From Halicephalobus mephisto (taxonomy: Eukaryota; Nematoda; Chromadorea; Rhabditida; Panagrolaimidae): a stretch of 64,000 nt of DNA. A program made the position numbers and the translations under genes. Of this stretch, positions 35,903 through 47,844 are shown in pieces. The number at the start of each line of letters is the position of its first letter. Position 1 is the first letter of the stretch. The stretch covers positions 1-64,000 of the forward strand of contig SWDT01000059.1 in NCBI GenBank assembly GCA_009193035.1, given 5' to 3'. The notes under the pieces are model-generated. The model was not told where the DNA came from, did no database searches, and saw nothing but the letters and a program-made list of their open reading frames with translations.

Positions 35903-36121
35903 TGATAAATTTTTTGAATCTGGGATATAAGTTGTTTTTTGAGTTATTCCTGATTTTATCAGCATATTGCAATTTTCTGGAAAGAAATCAATGAAATATA
36001 ACAACATTTAAAATTTTTATGACTTTCCCCCAAATCAAAACGATTAAAAACCTACATCGTGCCAGTTTCTCTCTAGCAGCCAACTGATAAAAATAAAAAT
36101 CTTGAAATGCATCGACGCGAA

Positions 36122-39100
36122 TTAAGACTGAGAATTACTGATAATTTGATCAATGAGATATTGCGTGTCACCGTCAAAGGGTCCTTCTAATTCTCTCAGA
36201 ACACTAATAACTGCATCTTTGTTAGTAGAAGTAGAAAGAACATCGATAGCTTTGGACACTTTGGGATCAACATCAGTCGTTTTGAGAGTAATTTTTCGGA
36301 ATTGAGTTAAGAGTGACTTGGTTTCTGGAAGTAATGTTTGATGATTAGGATGACAGCAGAGAAGAAATTTTTCATTGTATTTCTTCGACCCGCAGGTACA
36401 GTATAAAAGAAAATTGTTGCAAGAAACGAAGTCACCGCATTTTGTACAGATCCATCTTCTGAGATCCGTGGTGCATTTTTCTGGACACTTTATCTCAAAT
36501 AATGGAAACCATTCCTGCGATTCTATAAGTTCAGCTTCCTTCATATCGATGAATCCAAAGAGGATCCTTCTACCGTACTCATGACCAATGAACGACTCAG
36601 AAACTGCAGACTCTTCGAAAACCTTGATTGTTTTGAATTTCATAGTTTGGTGAATTTTTTGGATGACTTTTTCATTCTGAGAACGGACTACTAGAACTGA
36701 ATCGATGTATTTCTTCCATTCCTCCGCAACTTCAATTGATAAGGTTTTTTCATGAGTCCGATGATGACAAATCAATGTCCGTTCTGTGAACCGTTTCGAT
36801 CCACATCCACAGTATAATATCCAATTTTCAAAATATACAAATCCTCCGCATTTTAGGCAGATCCATTTTCTAACCTTGTCTACGCAGTAATTTGGACAAA
36901 TTCGTTGAAGGAGTTGTGAACTGTCTGGAATTTCCCGAGGTTCAGCTCCGTCCATATCGACAAATCCAAAGAAATGCTCTTCGCCGCTCAGATCTCCAAT
37001 ATAAGGTTCTTGTGCTTCAAGATCTCTGCAAATGTGTATTTTTGAATATTTGATCGTCTGACGAAGCTTTAAAGCTACTTCTGAACAGTCAGATGGAATC
37101 ACAAGCACTGGTGCCTTTAATATGTTCCATTTCCGATGACTATGATGAACACAGATGAATAATTTGCTTTCGTAATTTTTTGAACCACAATAACAATAAA
37201 GAATATGATTATTGAAAGAGACAAAGCCACCACATTGTGTGCAGATCCATCTTCTGAGGTCGTTAGTACAATTTCCCGGACATTTTATTTCAAATATTGA
37301 CAGTTTTTTCGGAATGTTTAGAGGTTTAGCTTTTGTCATATCGATGAATCCAAATAGGATTTTCTTACCGTACTGATAAGCAATGAAGGATTCAGAAATT
37401 GAAGGTTCGATGAAAACCTTAATTCCTTTAAATTTAAGGGTTCTATGAAACACTTGGACAACTTCATCATTTGACGGAATAATTAGGACAAAGTCAGTAG
37501 ATTTCTGCCATTCCTTGATTATCTTGAATGGCGGAAGCTTACCATGCGTCGGATGATGACATATGAATATCCCGTCACTATATTCCTTTGATCCACAGGA
37601 ACAATATAGAAGCCATTCTTTGGAACGGACGAAATCTCCACATTTTTCGCAAATCCACTTTCTAACGTCTTTTGTGCAATTGTTAGAACACTTTCTTTCG
37701 AGAACTTCTGAATTCTGAGGGATTTCTTGAACTTGAGCTTCATTCATATCTACGAATCCAAAAAAGTGTTCTTCACCACTTGATTCTCCTAGATAGGGTT
37801 CACGTGCTTCAACATCTTCAAACACATTTATTTTATAATATTTTATTGCTTGACGAAGTTTCAAAGCTACTTCTTCATAGTTAATTGGAGTCACAAGCAC
37901 TGGAGCCTTATTTATATCCCATTTACGGTGACTTTGATGAATGCAGATAAGTAATTTATCTTGATAATTCTTCGAACCACAGAAGCAGTACAAAACAAAA
38001 TTTTTGATGGATACAAAATCCCCGCATTTTGTACAGATCCATCTTCGAGAATCATTACTGCAACCTGTAGGACAATTTCGTTTAAGAAGAAGTGCATTTG
38101 TTGGAATTTCGGCGGATTCAACTCCTTCCATATCGATGAAACCAAATGAGGAACCAAACGGAATCTTTTCACCTTTTAAACAAATGATAGGTTGGTCGAT
38201 TTTGTTATTTTTAACGACAATACAGTCTTTGAATTTTTTTGTTCGATGAAGTTGTTGAACAGTATGTCCATATCCATGAGGAGAAATAATATACAGCTGT
38301 GGATTCCAATTATTAAGCTCTCGAAGCCACTTTTTTAATTTGTTTGTGGTGCCAGGAAGATGATCTCCTTCAGTAATATCAACATTTTTGTTTAATGAAT
38401 TATTGATGTATTTCATATAACAATAAAATAATTGCTTTACTATTGGGTAAATTTCTATAAAATCAGATTTGTTAGTTGATTTATAGGTATTTTTCGCCAT
38501 TTGAAGAGTACATGATTCTTCATTCAGTTTGAAGACGTCAGCAATATTTGAATATCCTTCTTTTTCGAATTTAATTTCAATCTTTCTGAAGACATAATAG
38601 AGAAGAAAGAGGAATTCGTTGAAATTTTCCGAGTTAGCAATAGTAATAGGTTTATAAGAAGAATTTTTACATTGGAAATAGCAACAGTAAAAAGGAATAG
38701 CATATGGAAGATTCGTTTCATTTTTTAACTCCTCTGTATATTGAATCAATTCTCCCAATGTCATTTCTTTTATTTCATCAAAGTTTATGAACACTTTACA
38801 AGGAACTTCTTTTTGGTAGTTGCTAAGATTTTTGTTATTCAATAAATCTTGAACCTATAAATTACTAAATAAATTCTGTACTTTAATACTAATACCTAAC
38901 CATTTTTGAATCGTTTGGAAAATCCTGTTTCGAGAAAATTATTCTCAAATCCACGCCGTGATTCACTTGTTTAATGTAAAAATTGCAATTTTCTGGATAT
39001 TGTGAAAACTGATTACTTTTCTCACATCTTTTGTACACATACCAAGTAATTACCCAATATTCTTTGTTATCGAAAAGAATGCAAAAATCGAGATATTTTC

Positions 39101-39356
39101 TACATTTAATTCCCATCAATGTTCCCAACTTCTGAAATTTTCATCGTTTCTTATCCATAAATTGTAGAAATCAAAAACTTACAAATCTGGGTAGATTATC
39201 GCATGTTATATGAAGAGGAGATTCAAATTCCGATACATTGGTTGTATATGATTGGTAATTGCGAAGACTTTCTTCAACAGGAATGATTTGATCTGATAAA
39301 GAATTATATCCCCATCCAGCTTTACAGTCACGGCCAAGCAAATAATTTGGACGCAT
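36122..39356 (-). CDS. Large protein with five Cys/His modules (unrecognised)
   Basis: Three exons (39183-39356, 38901-39131, 36122-38854) join in phase to give 1045 residues. Residues 1-390 are a non-repetitive region beginning MRPNYLLGRDCKAGWGYNSL. Five modules follow, with first cysteines near 396, 524, 660, 788 and 925. Each reads C-x3-C-x8-C-x2-C-x12-C-x-C-x11-C, then a His pair, with core RRWICTKCGDFV...LYCxCGSKxY; this looks like a zinc-binding fold. Before each module is FGFIDM or FGFVDM. Linkers alternate between two types (VALKLRQAIKY...GEEHFFGFVDM and HRTLKFKGIKVF...GKKILFGFIDM), so the gene grew by duplicating a two-module block. No signal peptide or membrane span is seen. The linkers (VLVxPSNxEEV, then helix) may fold as small alpha/beta units. 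I cannot name the family; the N-terminal 30 residues faintly recall SNTX/MACPF-type proteins, too weak to use. Confidence 0.82.
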
Positions 39357-40158
39357 TATCAAACAACAAATTATTTTAAAACTGTTCTTTTAAAATAAAG
39401 ACTGTCATAAACACAAGTTGTCAAAAATAAAACTAGCCGTTTCTTTATCATTGGAATTGTTATCAATCATTCATGTCAAATTTTGAGATAGTTATTCCTT
39501 AAAACTTTTTATATACGTTTATAATTATATTTTTCAAGATCATGAAATACCTTGTAAAAAGACAAAATAACTTTAAATCAAATTTTTATTCAAATTTTGC
39601 ACATAAAGACTTCCTTATTTTTCAACTAATAAAGTTAAAAGTTAAGTTACTAGACAATGATGTGTAGATTATATTATTACAAAAATAAAATAACGCTACG
39701 AGTATTTGTAAAAGAATTATAAGAATCCTGCATGATATGTAGCAATGAACGAATTGAAGAACAGATTTCTACTCGTACAACAGCTCACCAGTAATATTCC
39801 GTTATATCAATTTTTACCTAAATCTGAGCAGATTGGTAATTTTAGTTCTTGATATGCCTGATTTATTCGATTCGTTTAATCAATAGGTTAAAACAGTATG
39901 ATTTGATAAAAGATTTTTGGGTAGATAATAGTGGTCATTGGTTTGGATGAAGAGGTGTTCAACGATTATGCATATACTAATCTGGTGAAGCTGCAACGTC
40001 GGTGCAAATCAGATTGTTTGGCAACTTTTGTCGTCAGATTAGAGGAATACATTAATCACAATCTCGAACAGAGGTGTTTTGTGGTCACTTCAGCGAAATC
40101 ATCTCCCCTCCGAATGGATATAAAAGGAGACTCCACCGAACACCAAATCAGAATCCAA
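39357..40158. promoter_or_regulatory. Upstream region of the module gene and right-arm promoter
   Basis: 39357-39889 is AT-rich with no gene. From 39890 the right inverted-repeat arm starts; it includes a TATA box (ATATAAAAGGAG, near 40120) about 35-40 bp before the ATG at 40159, mirroring the left arm. Confidence 0.55.
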
Positions 40159-40852
40159 AATGTTCTCTAAAATCTTCGTTCTCGTCTGCTTCCTCGGAGC
40201 CTCCTCTGCTCCAGCCTCGGAATCAACATCGGAGCTTCTCTCGATGTACAGGAGTTGGAAATCGTCAAGGGTCTGCTCGAAATCGTTCTTCCCATCGACT
40301 TGCTCGAAGAAGTCAAGGAAATCCCGGACGAGGTAAAGGAGCTCCTGGAATCAGCCACCGACATTCCCCTCTCGACTATTCTGGAGGAACTCCAGAAGAC
40401 CAACGCTGACATCGTGAAGCTCTTGGAGGAGACGAAGAAGGACTTGATCGCGAAGATTGAAGAGATCGGAAGTGACTTGGCCTCAGAAGTGGCTGAAATC
40501 CTGAAGAAGACCGACGAATCTCTGAATGAAATCGAAAATGAACTGAAGAACCTGTTGGAGAAGTTCAAGAATCTTGGAGAAGAGGGCTTGAACGAAATCC
40601 TGGAATTGAAGAATGTCCTCGACGATGTGCTCAAATCATTAGTCGAAATTCTGACGAAGGCCCTCAACATCGAAATCCCTTCGATCCTCGGACTTGTTTC
40701 TCTCGGTAACATCCTCAACCTCTAATTGTAAATTACCTTTGTAAATTACTTTTCTAATAAACTAATCTGCAGCAATTCTTCCACACAAACCTTAAACCTG
40801 ACTTTTTATGACTTATTCAAAATCATTTACTTCAAAAGAAGATTTTTAAATT
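39890..40852 (+). repeat. Right arm of the large inverted repeat
   Basis: Reverse complement of 33722-34684, with only scattered differences. The two arms face each other, so both embedded genes are transcribed away from the central spacer. Confidence 0.92.
40159..40725 (+). pseudogene. Small secreted helical protein, copy 2 (frameshifted in the signal peptide)
   Basis: Same gene as 33843-34412. ATG at 40159 and MFSKIFVLVCFLGASSA are intact, but one base is missing right after (GCTCCAGC here, GCTCTCAGC in copy 1), which throws the frame. The normal frame resumes without its own ATG at about 40255 and runs to the stop at 40723-40725. Its residues GLLEIVLPIDLLEEVKEIPD look like the ancestral form. 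Each copy therefore carries a different defect. Either one is decaying, or the assembly has indel errors here. Confidence 0.75.
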
Positions 40853-42268
40853 TCGGATTTTGTTCTTGAATGATCAAAAGAATAACAGTCTTGTGTAAAT
40901 GATGGAATTATGTCTTATGCGACAACCATTGCAGAAATTGTAATATGACGTGTTTCTTTAATTGACTAATTCTGCAAAGATTATTACTCTTCGTTTTATT
41001 CGGACAATGAAATTGCACAAAATTAATTATAACAACTTCTGGTAATTCTGCTTCGGTAGTACAGTGGTAGTATACGTGACAGTAAAGTTACGAGATTCGC
41101 TTTCGATTCCTGACCGAAGACTGCAGATCCAGGCCTTGCCAGCTGCAATCTGACTACAAACGGCTAAGATGCACTCGTCAAAGAAAGAAGCGAGCTCAGA
41201 AGGACCGAAAAGATGATTTTAGTAAGAGGAAGAATTCTCTAAAGATGATTTTAGTAAGAGGAAGAATTCCCTAAAGATGATCTTAGTAAGAGAACAATTC
41301 CCTGAAGATGATCAGAAAGGTTGAGATGCGCGAACGCAAGCGAACAATAGAGGAGTCCAAGCTTGAGTATATTATGTCGTAAATCCTATATTCTAATTGC
41401 TTTGAAAACGTTCGATAAAGTGCTAAAATACTAAAATGATAATTCTGTTTCTTTGTTCTGAATTCTGAACGACGTCATTCCTGCTGCAAATTTGCGTACA
41501 AGTTGGGTCCTTGTGCCTCAGGCATTTTCGTTTTGAGGATTTTCACTTTCTGTGACAGAAATCTAATATTAAAAAATAACGAAAAATCAAATTTTGTGGA
41601 CATTTGTAAGAAATTCAACTTTGTGTCAAAATAAAATTAAAAATTAAAACTGCCGTAATTTTGTTTTTTAAATTATTCTAAATTAATTAATATTTATTTT
41701 ATTCGAATCTAAAATTCAAAAAAATCACTTTAAAAAAGTCGTCTTAAGATCCATGACATTTGAAATTTAATTTAAAAATAAAATTTTTATTTTTGAAAAA
41801 TGAATAAATTTTAGAATTTTTTATTTTTGAAAAATAAATAAATTTTAGAATTTTTTCAAAAAATAAATAAATTTTAGAATTTTTTCGAAAAATCAATTAA
41901 TTTTAGAATTTTTTCGAAAAATCAATTAATTTTAGAATTTTTTCGAAAAATGAATTAATTTTAGAATTTTTTCGAAAAATGAATTAATTTTAGAATTTTT
42001 TCGAAAAATGAATTAATTTTAGAATTTTTTATTTTTCTAAAAAGTTTCAAAAACAATAATTTTCCAAATTTCGCTCACCACATAAATGATTGATCGATTT
42101 CTTGTTGCTTCTTTGTGCCAACCGGATAATGAATATCCTCGAGGACAGGTGACGCAATAGATCTGCTCTTCGAGACTAGGGATATATTTCCTCCCGAAAT
42201 CGATTGATTTTATTCAAAAAAATTTAATAAATTTGAATAAAATTTGGTTTTTTTTATTCGTTACAGTA
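40726..42268. other. Intergenic region with a tRNA-like repeat and tandem repeats
   Basis: 41052-41120 is tRNA-like. 41200-41320 has three copies of a block with AAGATGATTTTAGTAAGAGG. 41810-42030 has about eight copies of a unit reading AATTTTAGAATTTTTTCGAA. No gene was found. A splice-acceptor-like TTCGTTACAG ends two bases before the ATG of the esterase, so it may be a trans-splice site or the end of a 5'UTR intron. Confidence 0.55.
41052..41120 (+). repeat. tRNA-derived sequence (pseudo-tRNA or SINE head)
   Basis: GCTTCGGTAGTACAGTGGTAG at the start resembles a tRNA acceptor and D arm, and CTTTCGATTCC followed by CCGAAG resembles the T arm and acceptor partner. Six acceptor pairs form but the T stem is poor, so it is not a functional tRNA. 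Confidence 0.5.
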
Positions 42269-45200
42269 ATGGAGAAAATTTATTTTATTATTTTTGTCTT
42301 ATTTACTGTAATTGTCGATTGTCAAAATTTGGAAAAATCCAGATCCGTCTGGGTGGAACAAGGATTGGTCAGAGGCAAGATTTACAAAATCGGACAGAAA
42401 CAAGTTCAGATATTCAGAGGGATACCGTATGCCGAACCTCCTGTGGGAGAATTGAGATTCGCGGTGAGTTTTTGAAGTTCATAAAATCGAAATTGTAAAT
42501 CACTGTGAAATTTCTTATTTTTTTGAAAAATTAAAAAAATTGAAAATTAAATTTTATTTTTTTTTTTTGAAAAATAAAAAAAATTAAAAATTAAATTTTT
42601 TTTTGGAAAAATAAAAAAAATCGAAAATTAAATTTTTTTATTTTTTGAAAAATTAAAAAAATCGAAAATTAAATTTTATTTTTTTTTTGTTAATTTTAAA
42701 AATATTTTTCAGAAACCTGTAAAAAAGTCCAGATGGGAACGAGAATACACAGCTGTCGATTACGGTGCTCCATGTCTTCAATTTATGGATTTTCACAGAT
42801 ATGACAACTACTCAGGACCGAACATGCAGACAGAAAGTGAAAATTGTTTATTTTTAAATATTTTCTCTCCTTATGTAAGTTTTTAAAAAATATTAATTTT
42901 TAAAGAATTATCAAATCAATGATAAAAAATTAAATATCATTCGTGACGGGACCAAAGAAGTTTAATTTAGTAATTTTCTGATGTCTGTTATCTGTGAAAA
43001 AATTTGGATCAATGGTCCTAACACGAATGATTTTTTGGGTTCTAACATGGATGATTTTTGGGTTCTAACACGAATAATTTTTGGGTTCTAACACGAATGA
43101 TTTTTTGGGTTCTAACACGATTGATTTTTTAAGTTCTAACACCAATGATTTTTGGATCCTAACGCGAATGATTTTTTGGATCCTAACACGAATGATTTTT
43201 GGATTCTAATATGAATAATTTTTGGTTTATTTTTTAACTATCAACATCATTGTTGATTTTTTTAAGTTATTCGTAACAAAACCAATGCCTTTTAATTTAA
43301 TATTTTTTATTTTCATTTTTTGATGTCATGTTTAAAATGGTCCTGACGTGATAATTTACTTTTTAATTGTGAATATTTTTAATAATTTTAAATATTATTC
43401 GCTGTGGGATCAATGTTTTTTAATTCGATATTTTTTATTTTTCGGAAATAGACTTCAAATTACGGTCTTTTCACGAATAATTTTTTATTTAATTTTTTAT
43501 TAATTATTTGGTTAATAATTTTCAATCATCATTTGTGGAAAAATTAAAATTTATTTTTAAAACAAATTTGGTTTTTTTGATTTTGTACGTTTAGGACAGT
43601 GAAGACGAATCTCGTCTTCATCCGATAATCGTCTGGATCCACGGGGGTTCCTTCCTCGCTGGGTCGGGAGACACAGGGATCGACATGGAGACTGTAGCTA
43701 AGAACTTTGTCTTCAAGGGAGTGACTTTGATAACGATCAACTACCGTTTAGGACCTTTAGGATTTATATCTATCAATAAAAACGGAAAAATCGAAGGAAA
43801 TTTCGGAATTTGGGACATGAAACTTGCTCTAGAATGGGTTCAAAGAAATATCAAACAATTTAATGGAGATCCTGGAAGAGTAACCATCATGGGAGAATCC
43901 GCCGGAGCTGCTGCTGTGAGTATTCTGGCGGTTTCTCCATTGACTCAAGGACTAGTCCATCAAGCCATCGCGATGAGCGGCAGTTCCACAGCTGGATGGG
44001 CCATTCATCGAGGTGGATCTCCTCATTGGGACATGGAAAACGTGGCTTCATACATGACTTGTAGCAAACTCATCAGCGAAGAAGACACTTCTCAGATTCT
44101 GAATCGGGAGCCGATGGCGGAGAGAACTAAGAAGAGAGATTACTGTAATCTACAGGAATCAGTTCCAGAGTGTCTGGTAAGTTGTTTGAAATTCCGAAAT
44201 TACGGACGATCGAAAAACATAAAAATTACTAATTTTAAAAATTAAAAATTTATTGTTTATTTTCATTTTTTAAAATAAGTTACATATGAAATTAAAGATT
44301 TTCAAAAGTAGATTCAGAATTTACTGTTTAACTTTTTTAGGAAACTTTCTGGAGCGAAATAATGATGATATTTATAAATGTTTTTACATTTTCGATCATT
44401 TTCCTTAAAAACTAGTTAAACTAGAATAATCCTTTAAGAAAATATATTTAATTACAAAAAATTAATCAATTTAAAGTAGAAAAAGAGTATTTTGAAAATA
44501 AATAGTCAAAAGTTCGCTTAGTTAACAAGCGAGTTCGCTCAATACATAAGTGAATTCGCTCAATATATAAGCGAGTTCGCTTAACAATCATATGAGTGCA
44601 CTTAATAAGTAAGTGAATTCGCTCAATATATAAGTGAATTCGCTTAACAATCACATGAGTGCACTTAATAAGTAAGCGAGTTCGCTCAATAGATAAGTGA
44701 ATTCGCTCAATATATAAGTGAATTCGCTTAACAAACAAGCGAGTTCGCTTAACAATCGCAAGAGTGCACTTAATAAGTAAGCGAGTTCGCTCAATACATA
44801 AGTGAATTCGCTTAACAAATAGGCGAATGCCTTTGATAGATATATAAATATATTTAATAAGTAAGCGAACTCGCTTGGCAAATAAGTGAATTCGTTTAAC
44901 ATATAGACGAAGTCGCCACATAGACAAACGAGTTCACTTATTTTCGTTCGACGTAAAATATGGAATTTCATATTTTTATTTTATTTTCTCATTCTAGAAA
45001 AATAATTAACAAGAATTAACAATGGACGGTGAATGAGGATTCAACAATTTACAAAACGTAACTGATTCGAAATATTCAAATTTAAAGATTTTATTTATTT
45101 TACAAAATTTCCATTTTTCAGCGTGACGGATCAATTGAATCTTCAAAACATATGCTGGAGTGCTTCAGAAGAGAAGTGAACTTTTCTGTTCCCCTCTTCA

Positions 45201-47058
45201 GAAGAGCTCTAGCGGTGGAATTGGGAGTTTCGAAAATGATCATCGACAACGAACTCATAACTGCGAACGGATTAGAAATGATTGAAGAATTCGCTCGGAT
45301 TCCGCTCTTGACAGGAGTTGCCAGAAGAGAATGGGCTCACAAAAAACCCGAATTTTATCAGTTTGTGAAATTTGAAAATCTCTCCAGAAGTCAAGTGGAA
45401 GACAGTGTTAAAAAAGTAATCGAAAACGCCTTCATTCCCAGAATCCCGACGAAAATTACGAACACCACAATCGATTTGATCTCGAATGCTACTTATCTCA
45501 GATACATGGAAGACGTCAATTTCAACTACAGTATGCCAGAAGTCGTGAAAAGACTACAAAATGTGAGTTTTTGGAATTTAAACTTGAAAATAGTACTTTT
45601 AAAATTAAAATTTTTTTATTTAAAACAAAATAAAAAATTTTTTTATTTTAAAAAAAATAAAAATTTTTTTATTTTAAACAAAAATTAAATTTATTTTATT
45701 TTGAACAAAAATCAAAATTTATTTTATTTTAAATAAAAATTAAATTTATTTTATTTTGAACAAAAATTAAATTTATTTTATTTTAAATAAAAATTAAATT
45801 TATTTTATTTAAAACAAAAATTAAATTTATTTTATTTTGAACAAAAATCAAAATTTATTTTATTTTGAACAAAAATCAAAATTTATTTTATTTTGAACAA
45901 AAATTAAAATTTTTGAGAATCTGACGGAAGATTCTGGAATTTTTGAAAAGTTTATGAAATTTTTTAAAAATCTCCACTGGATTCTGAAAAATTTCAGAAA
46001 TTTTTATATTTTCAAAAGTTTAAGAATCTGTTAAATTCTAAAATTTTTGGGAATTTTAACTTGTCGAAAAAAGTTCAAAAAGAATTTTGGAAAATTTCTA
46101 CAGTATTTCAAAAATTTTTCGATATTTTTAAAAATTTCTAAAATTTGTTTATTTTTGAAAATTTTGTTTTTATTCAATTTTGGAATTTTATGAAATTTTT
46201 AAAAATTCTAAAAACTTCCAAAGGATTCTGACAGGTTTCAGAAGTTCCCACGGACTTCTGGAGTTTCTGAATCTTCTACTGGATTCTAGAAAAATTGTTT
46301 TTAAAATTGAGAATTATTTTTATATAGTTTTTAAATAAGAAAATTCACAGCTCGAAGCCGACATTGAATTTGTTTCTCCTTGTCAACGGGAGATTGATGC
46401 TTATGTCTCGAACGGAATCCCTGTTTTTGCCTACTCTTTCGACTACATGCCCCGAGGGCCTCTGATCGAAGAAGAACACTGGTACTACTCCCTCTTCGGA
46501 GACACCCCTGTCACCGTCAGACGGATAGCCCAGGGGTCCACGAAGGACGGACCTTTCCATGGTCTTGATCACGCTTTCGTCTTCACCGAAGGCTACAGTA
46601 GTAACTTCAGAATCGAGCCGTTCAGCAAAAGAGACAAGTTGATGTCGAAGATGTTCACAAAAATGATCGTCAATTTCGTCATCAAAGGAGATCCTTCGAC
46701 AGAACACTTTACTTGGCCAGTATACAGTAATGAAACTGCAAATTACGTTTCGCTGGACCTTCCCCCGAGGGTGGTCCCCGGAGAGGTCCATTTCCCCGCC
46801 CCCATGTTCTGGAACAAAGAAGCCGAAATGCTGGCCAAGTACACCATGATCGACACCAGCAAGGCAGAACAGGAAATAACGGAACTAACGACGGAAGAAA
46901 GAATCCAATTAGCTGCTTATGAAAGAGCCTGGAAAGCCCTCTGGCTACTAGTCATCATGATCGTAATTGTCAGCTGGATCTTTGTTATTTATTGTGTCTG
47001 TCACGTCGGAAGAAGAGCCCCCGCCAAGCCCTATGATAACATTGTTATTAATCGGTGA
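42269..47058 (+). CDS. Membrane-anchored carboxylesterase (type B, cholinesterase/neuroligin fold)
   Basis: Five exons (42269-42463, 42713-42874, 43595-44176, 45122-45562, 46351-47058) give 695 residues. The signal peptide is MEKIYFIIFVLFTVIVDCQ. The fold starts with FRGIPYAEPPVGELRF; the oxyanion loop is WIHGGSF (about 133-139), the nucleophile elbow GESAGA has Ser 221, a candidate acid is Glu 383 (TGVARREW) and the His is 534 (GLDHAFVF). So it looks catalytically complete, unlike neuroligins. A C-terminal membrane span (about 657-678) and a short tail ending NIVINR make it a type I membrane protein, as in nematode gut or cholinesterase-like carboxylesterases. Substrate unknown. Introns hold several satellites. 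Convergent with UGP2 (786 bp between stops). Confidence 0.9.
43000..43215. repeat. Tandem repeat in esterase intron 2
   Basis: About eight copies of a unit close to GGTTCTAACACGAATGATTT with small length changes. Confidence 0.85.
44466..44945. repeat. Palindromic satellite in esterase intron 3
   Basis: Alternating units reading AGTGAATTCGCTCAATA and AAGCGAGTTCGCTTAA, about 18-20 bp apart, with occasional CACATGAGTGCACTTAA units. Because unit length is mostly a multiple of three, the minus strand stays open for 150 or so codons (RIHLYIERTRLL-like repeats), but it lies in an intron and is not a gene. It is embedded in R3-family sequence ending near 45005. Confidence 0.85.
45600..45910. repeat. 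A/T tandem repeat in esterase intron 4
   Basis: Units of AAATTTATTTTATTTTGAAC and a variant with TTTAAATAAAAATTA, about ten copies. Confidence 0.85.
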
Positions 47059-47844
47059 TTATAAAAAATAAAAATTCTTAAATTTAAAAAAATTCATCTT
47101 TCAAAATATAAATTCTTAAAATTTTAAAAATAATAATCTTTCAAAATAAAAATTCTTAAATTTTTTAAAATAATAATCTTTTAAAATAAAAATTCTTAAA
47201 TTTAAAAAAATTCATCTTTCAAAATATAAATTCTTAAAATTTTAAAAATAATAATCTTTTAAAATAAAAATTCTTAAATTTAAAAAAAATTTATTTTTGA
47301 AAATAAAAATTCTTAAATTTAAAAAAAATTCATCTTTTAAAATTTAAAAATTCTTAAATTTTAAAAAACTTTTATTTTTGGAAATTAAAAATTCTTAAAT
47401 TTTAAAAAACATTCATTTTTAAAAATAAAAATTCTTAAATTTCTAAAAATAATAATCTTTTAAAATAAAAATTCTTAAATTTTAAAAAACATTTATTTTT
47501 GAAAATAAAAATTCTTAAATTTAAAAAAAATTCATCTTTTAAAATTTAAAAATTCTTAAATTTAAAAAAAATTTATTTTTGAAAATAAAAATTCTTACAT
47601 TTTTAAAAATAAAAAATAAAAATTCTTAAATTTTGAATTTTGAATTTTAAAAAAAATTCATTTTTTAAAAATAAAAAATTCTTGAATAATTTATTTTTTA
47701 CTTTAAAAAATTTAATTAATTGGAAGTTCTTTTAACTAAATAAATAAATTTTTATTGAAAAATAAAAATTAATTAATATCATAGTATTTGAATATTTTTA
47801 AGTTCATAAAAAATTAATTTTAAATTTGACGAAAATTCCGAATA
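47059..47844. repeat. A/T tandem repeat between convergent genes
   Basis: 47070-47640 is made of about 16 diverged copies of AATAAAAATTCTTAAATTTTA with interspersed ATTCATCTTTTAAA. It fills the spacer between the esterase and UGP2 and may supply the poly(A) signals for both. No gene is present. Confidence 0.8.

Noticed and set aside
40167..40718. A minus-strand open frame in the right arm
   Set aside because: Antisense shadow of copy 2 of the same gene.
44466..44971. Long minus-strand open frames of 100-150 codons
   Set aside because: They arise from an in-frame tandem satellite in an intron of the esterase; protein is a short repeated peptide and there is no gene context.
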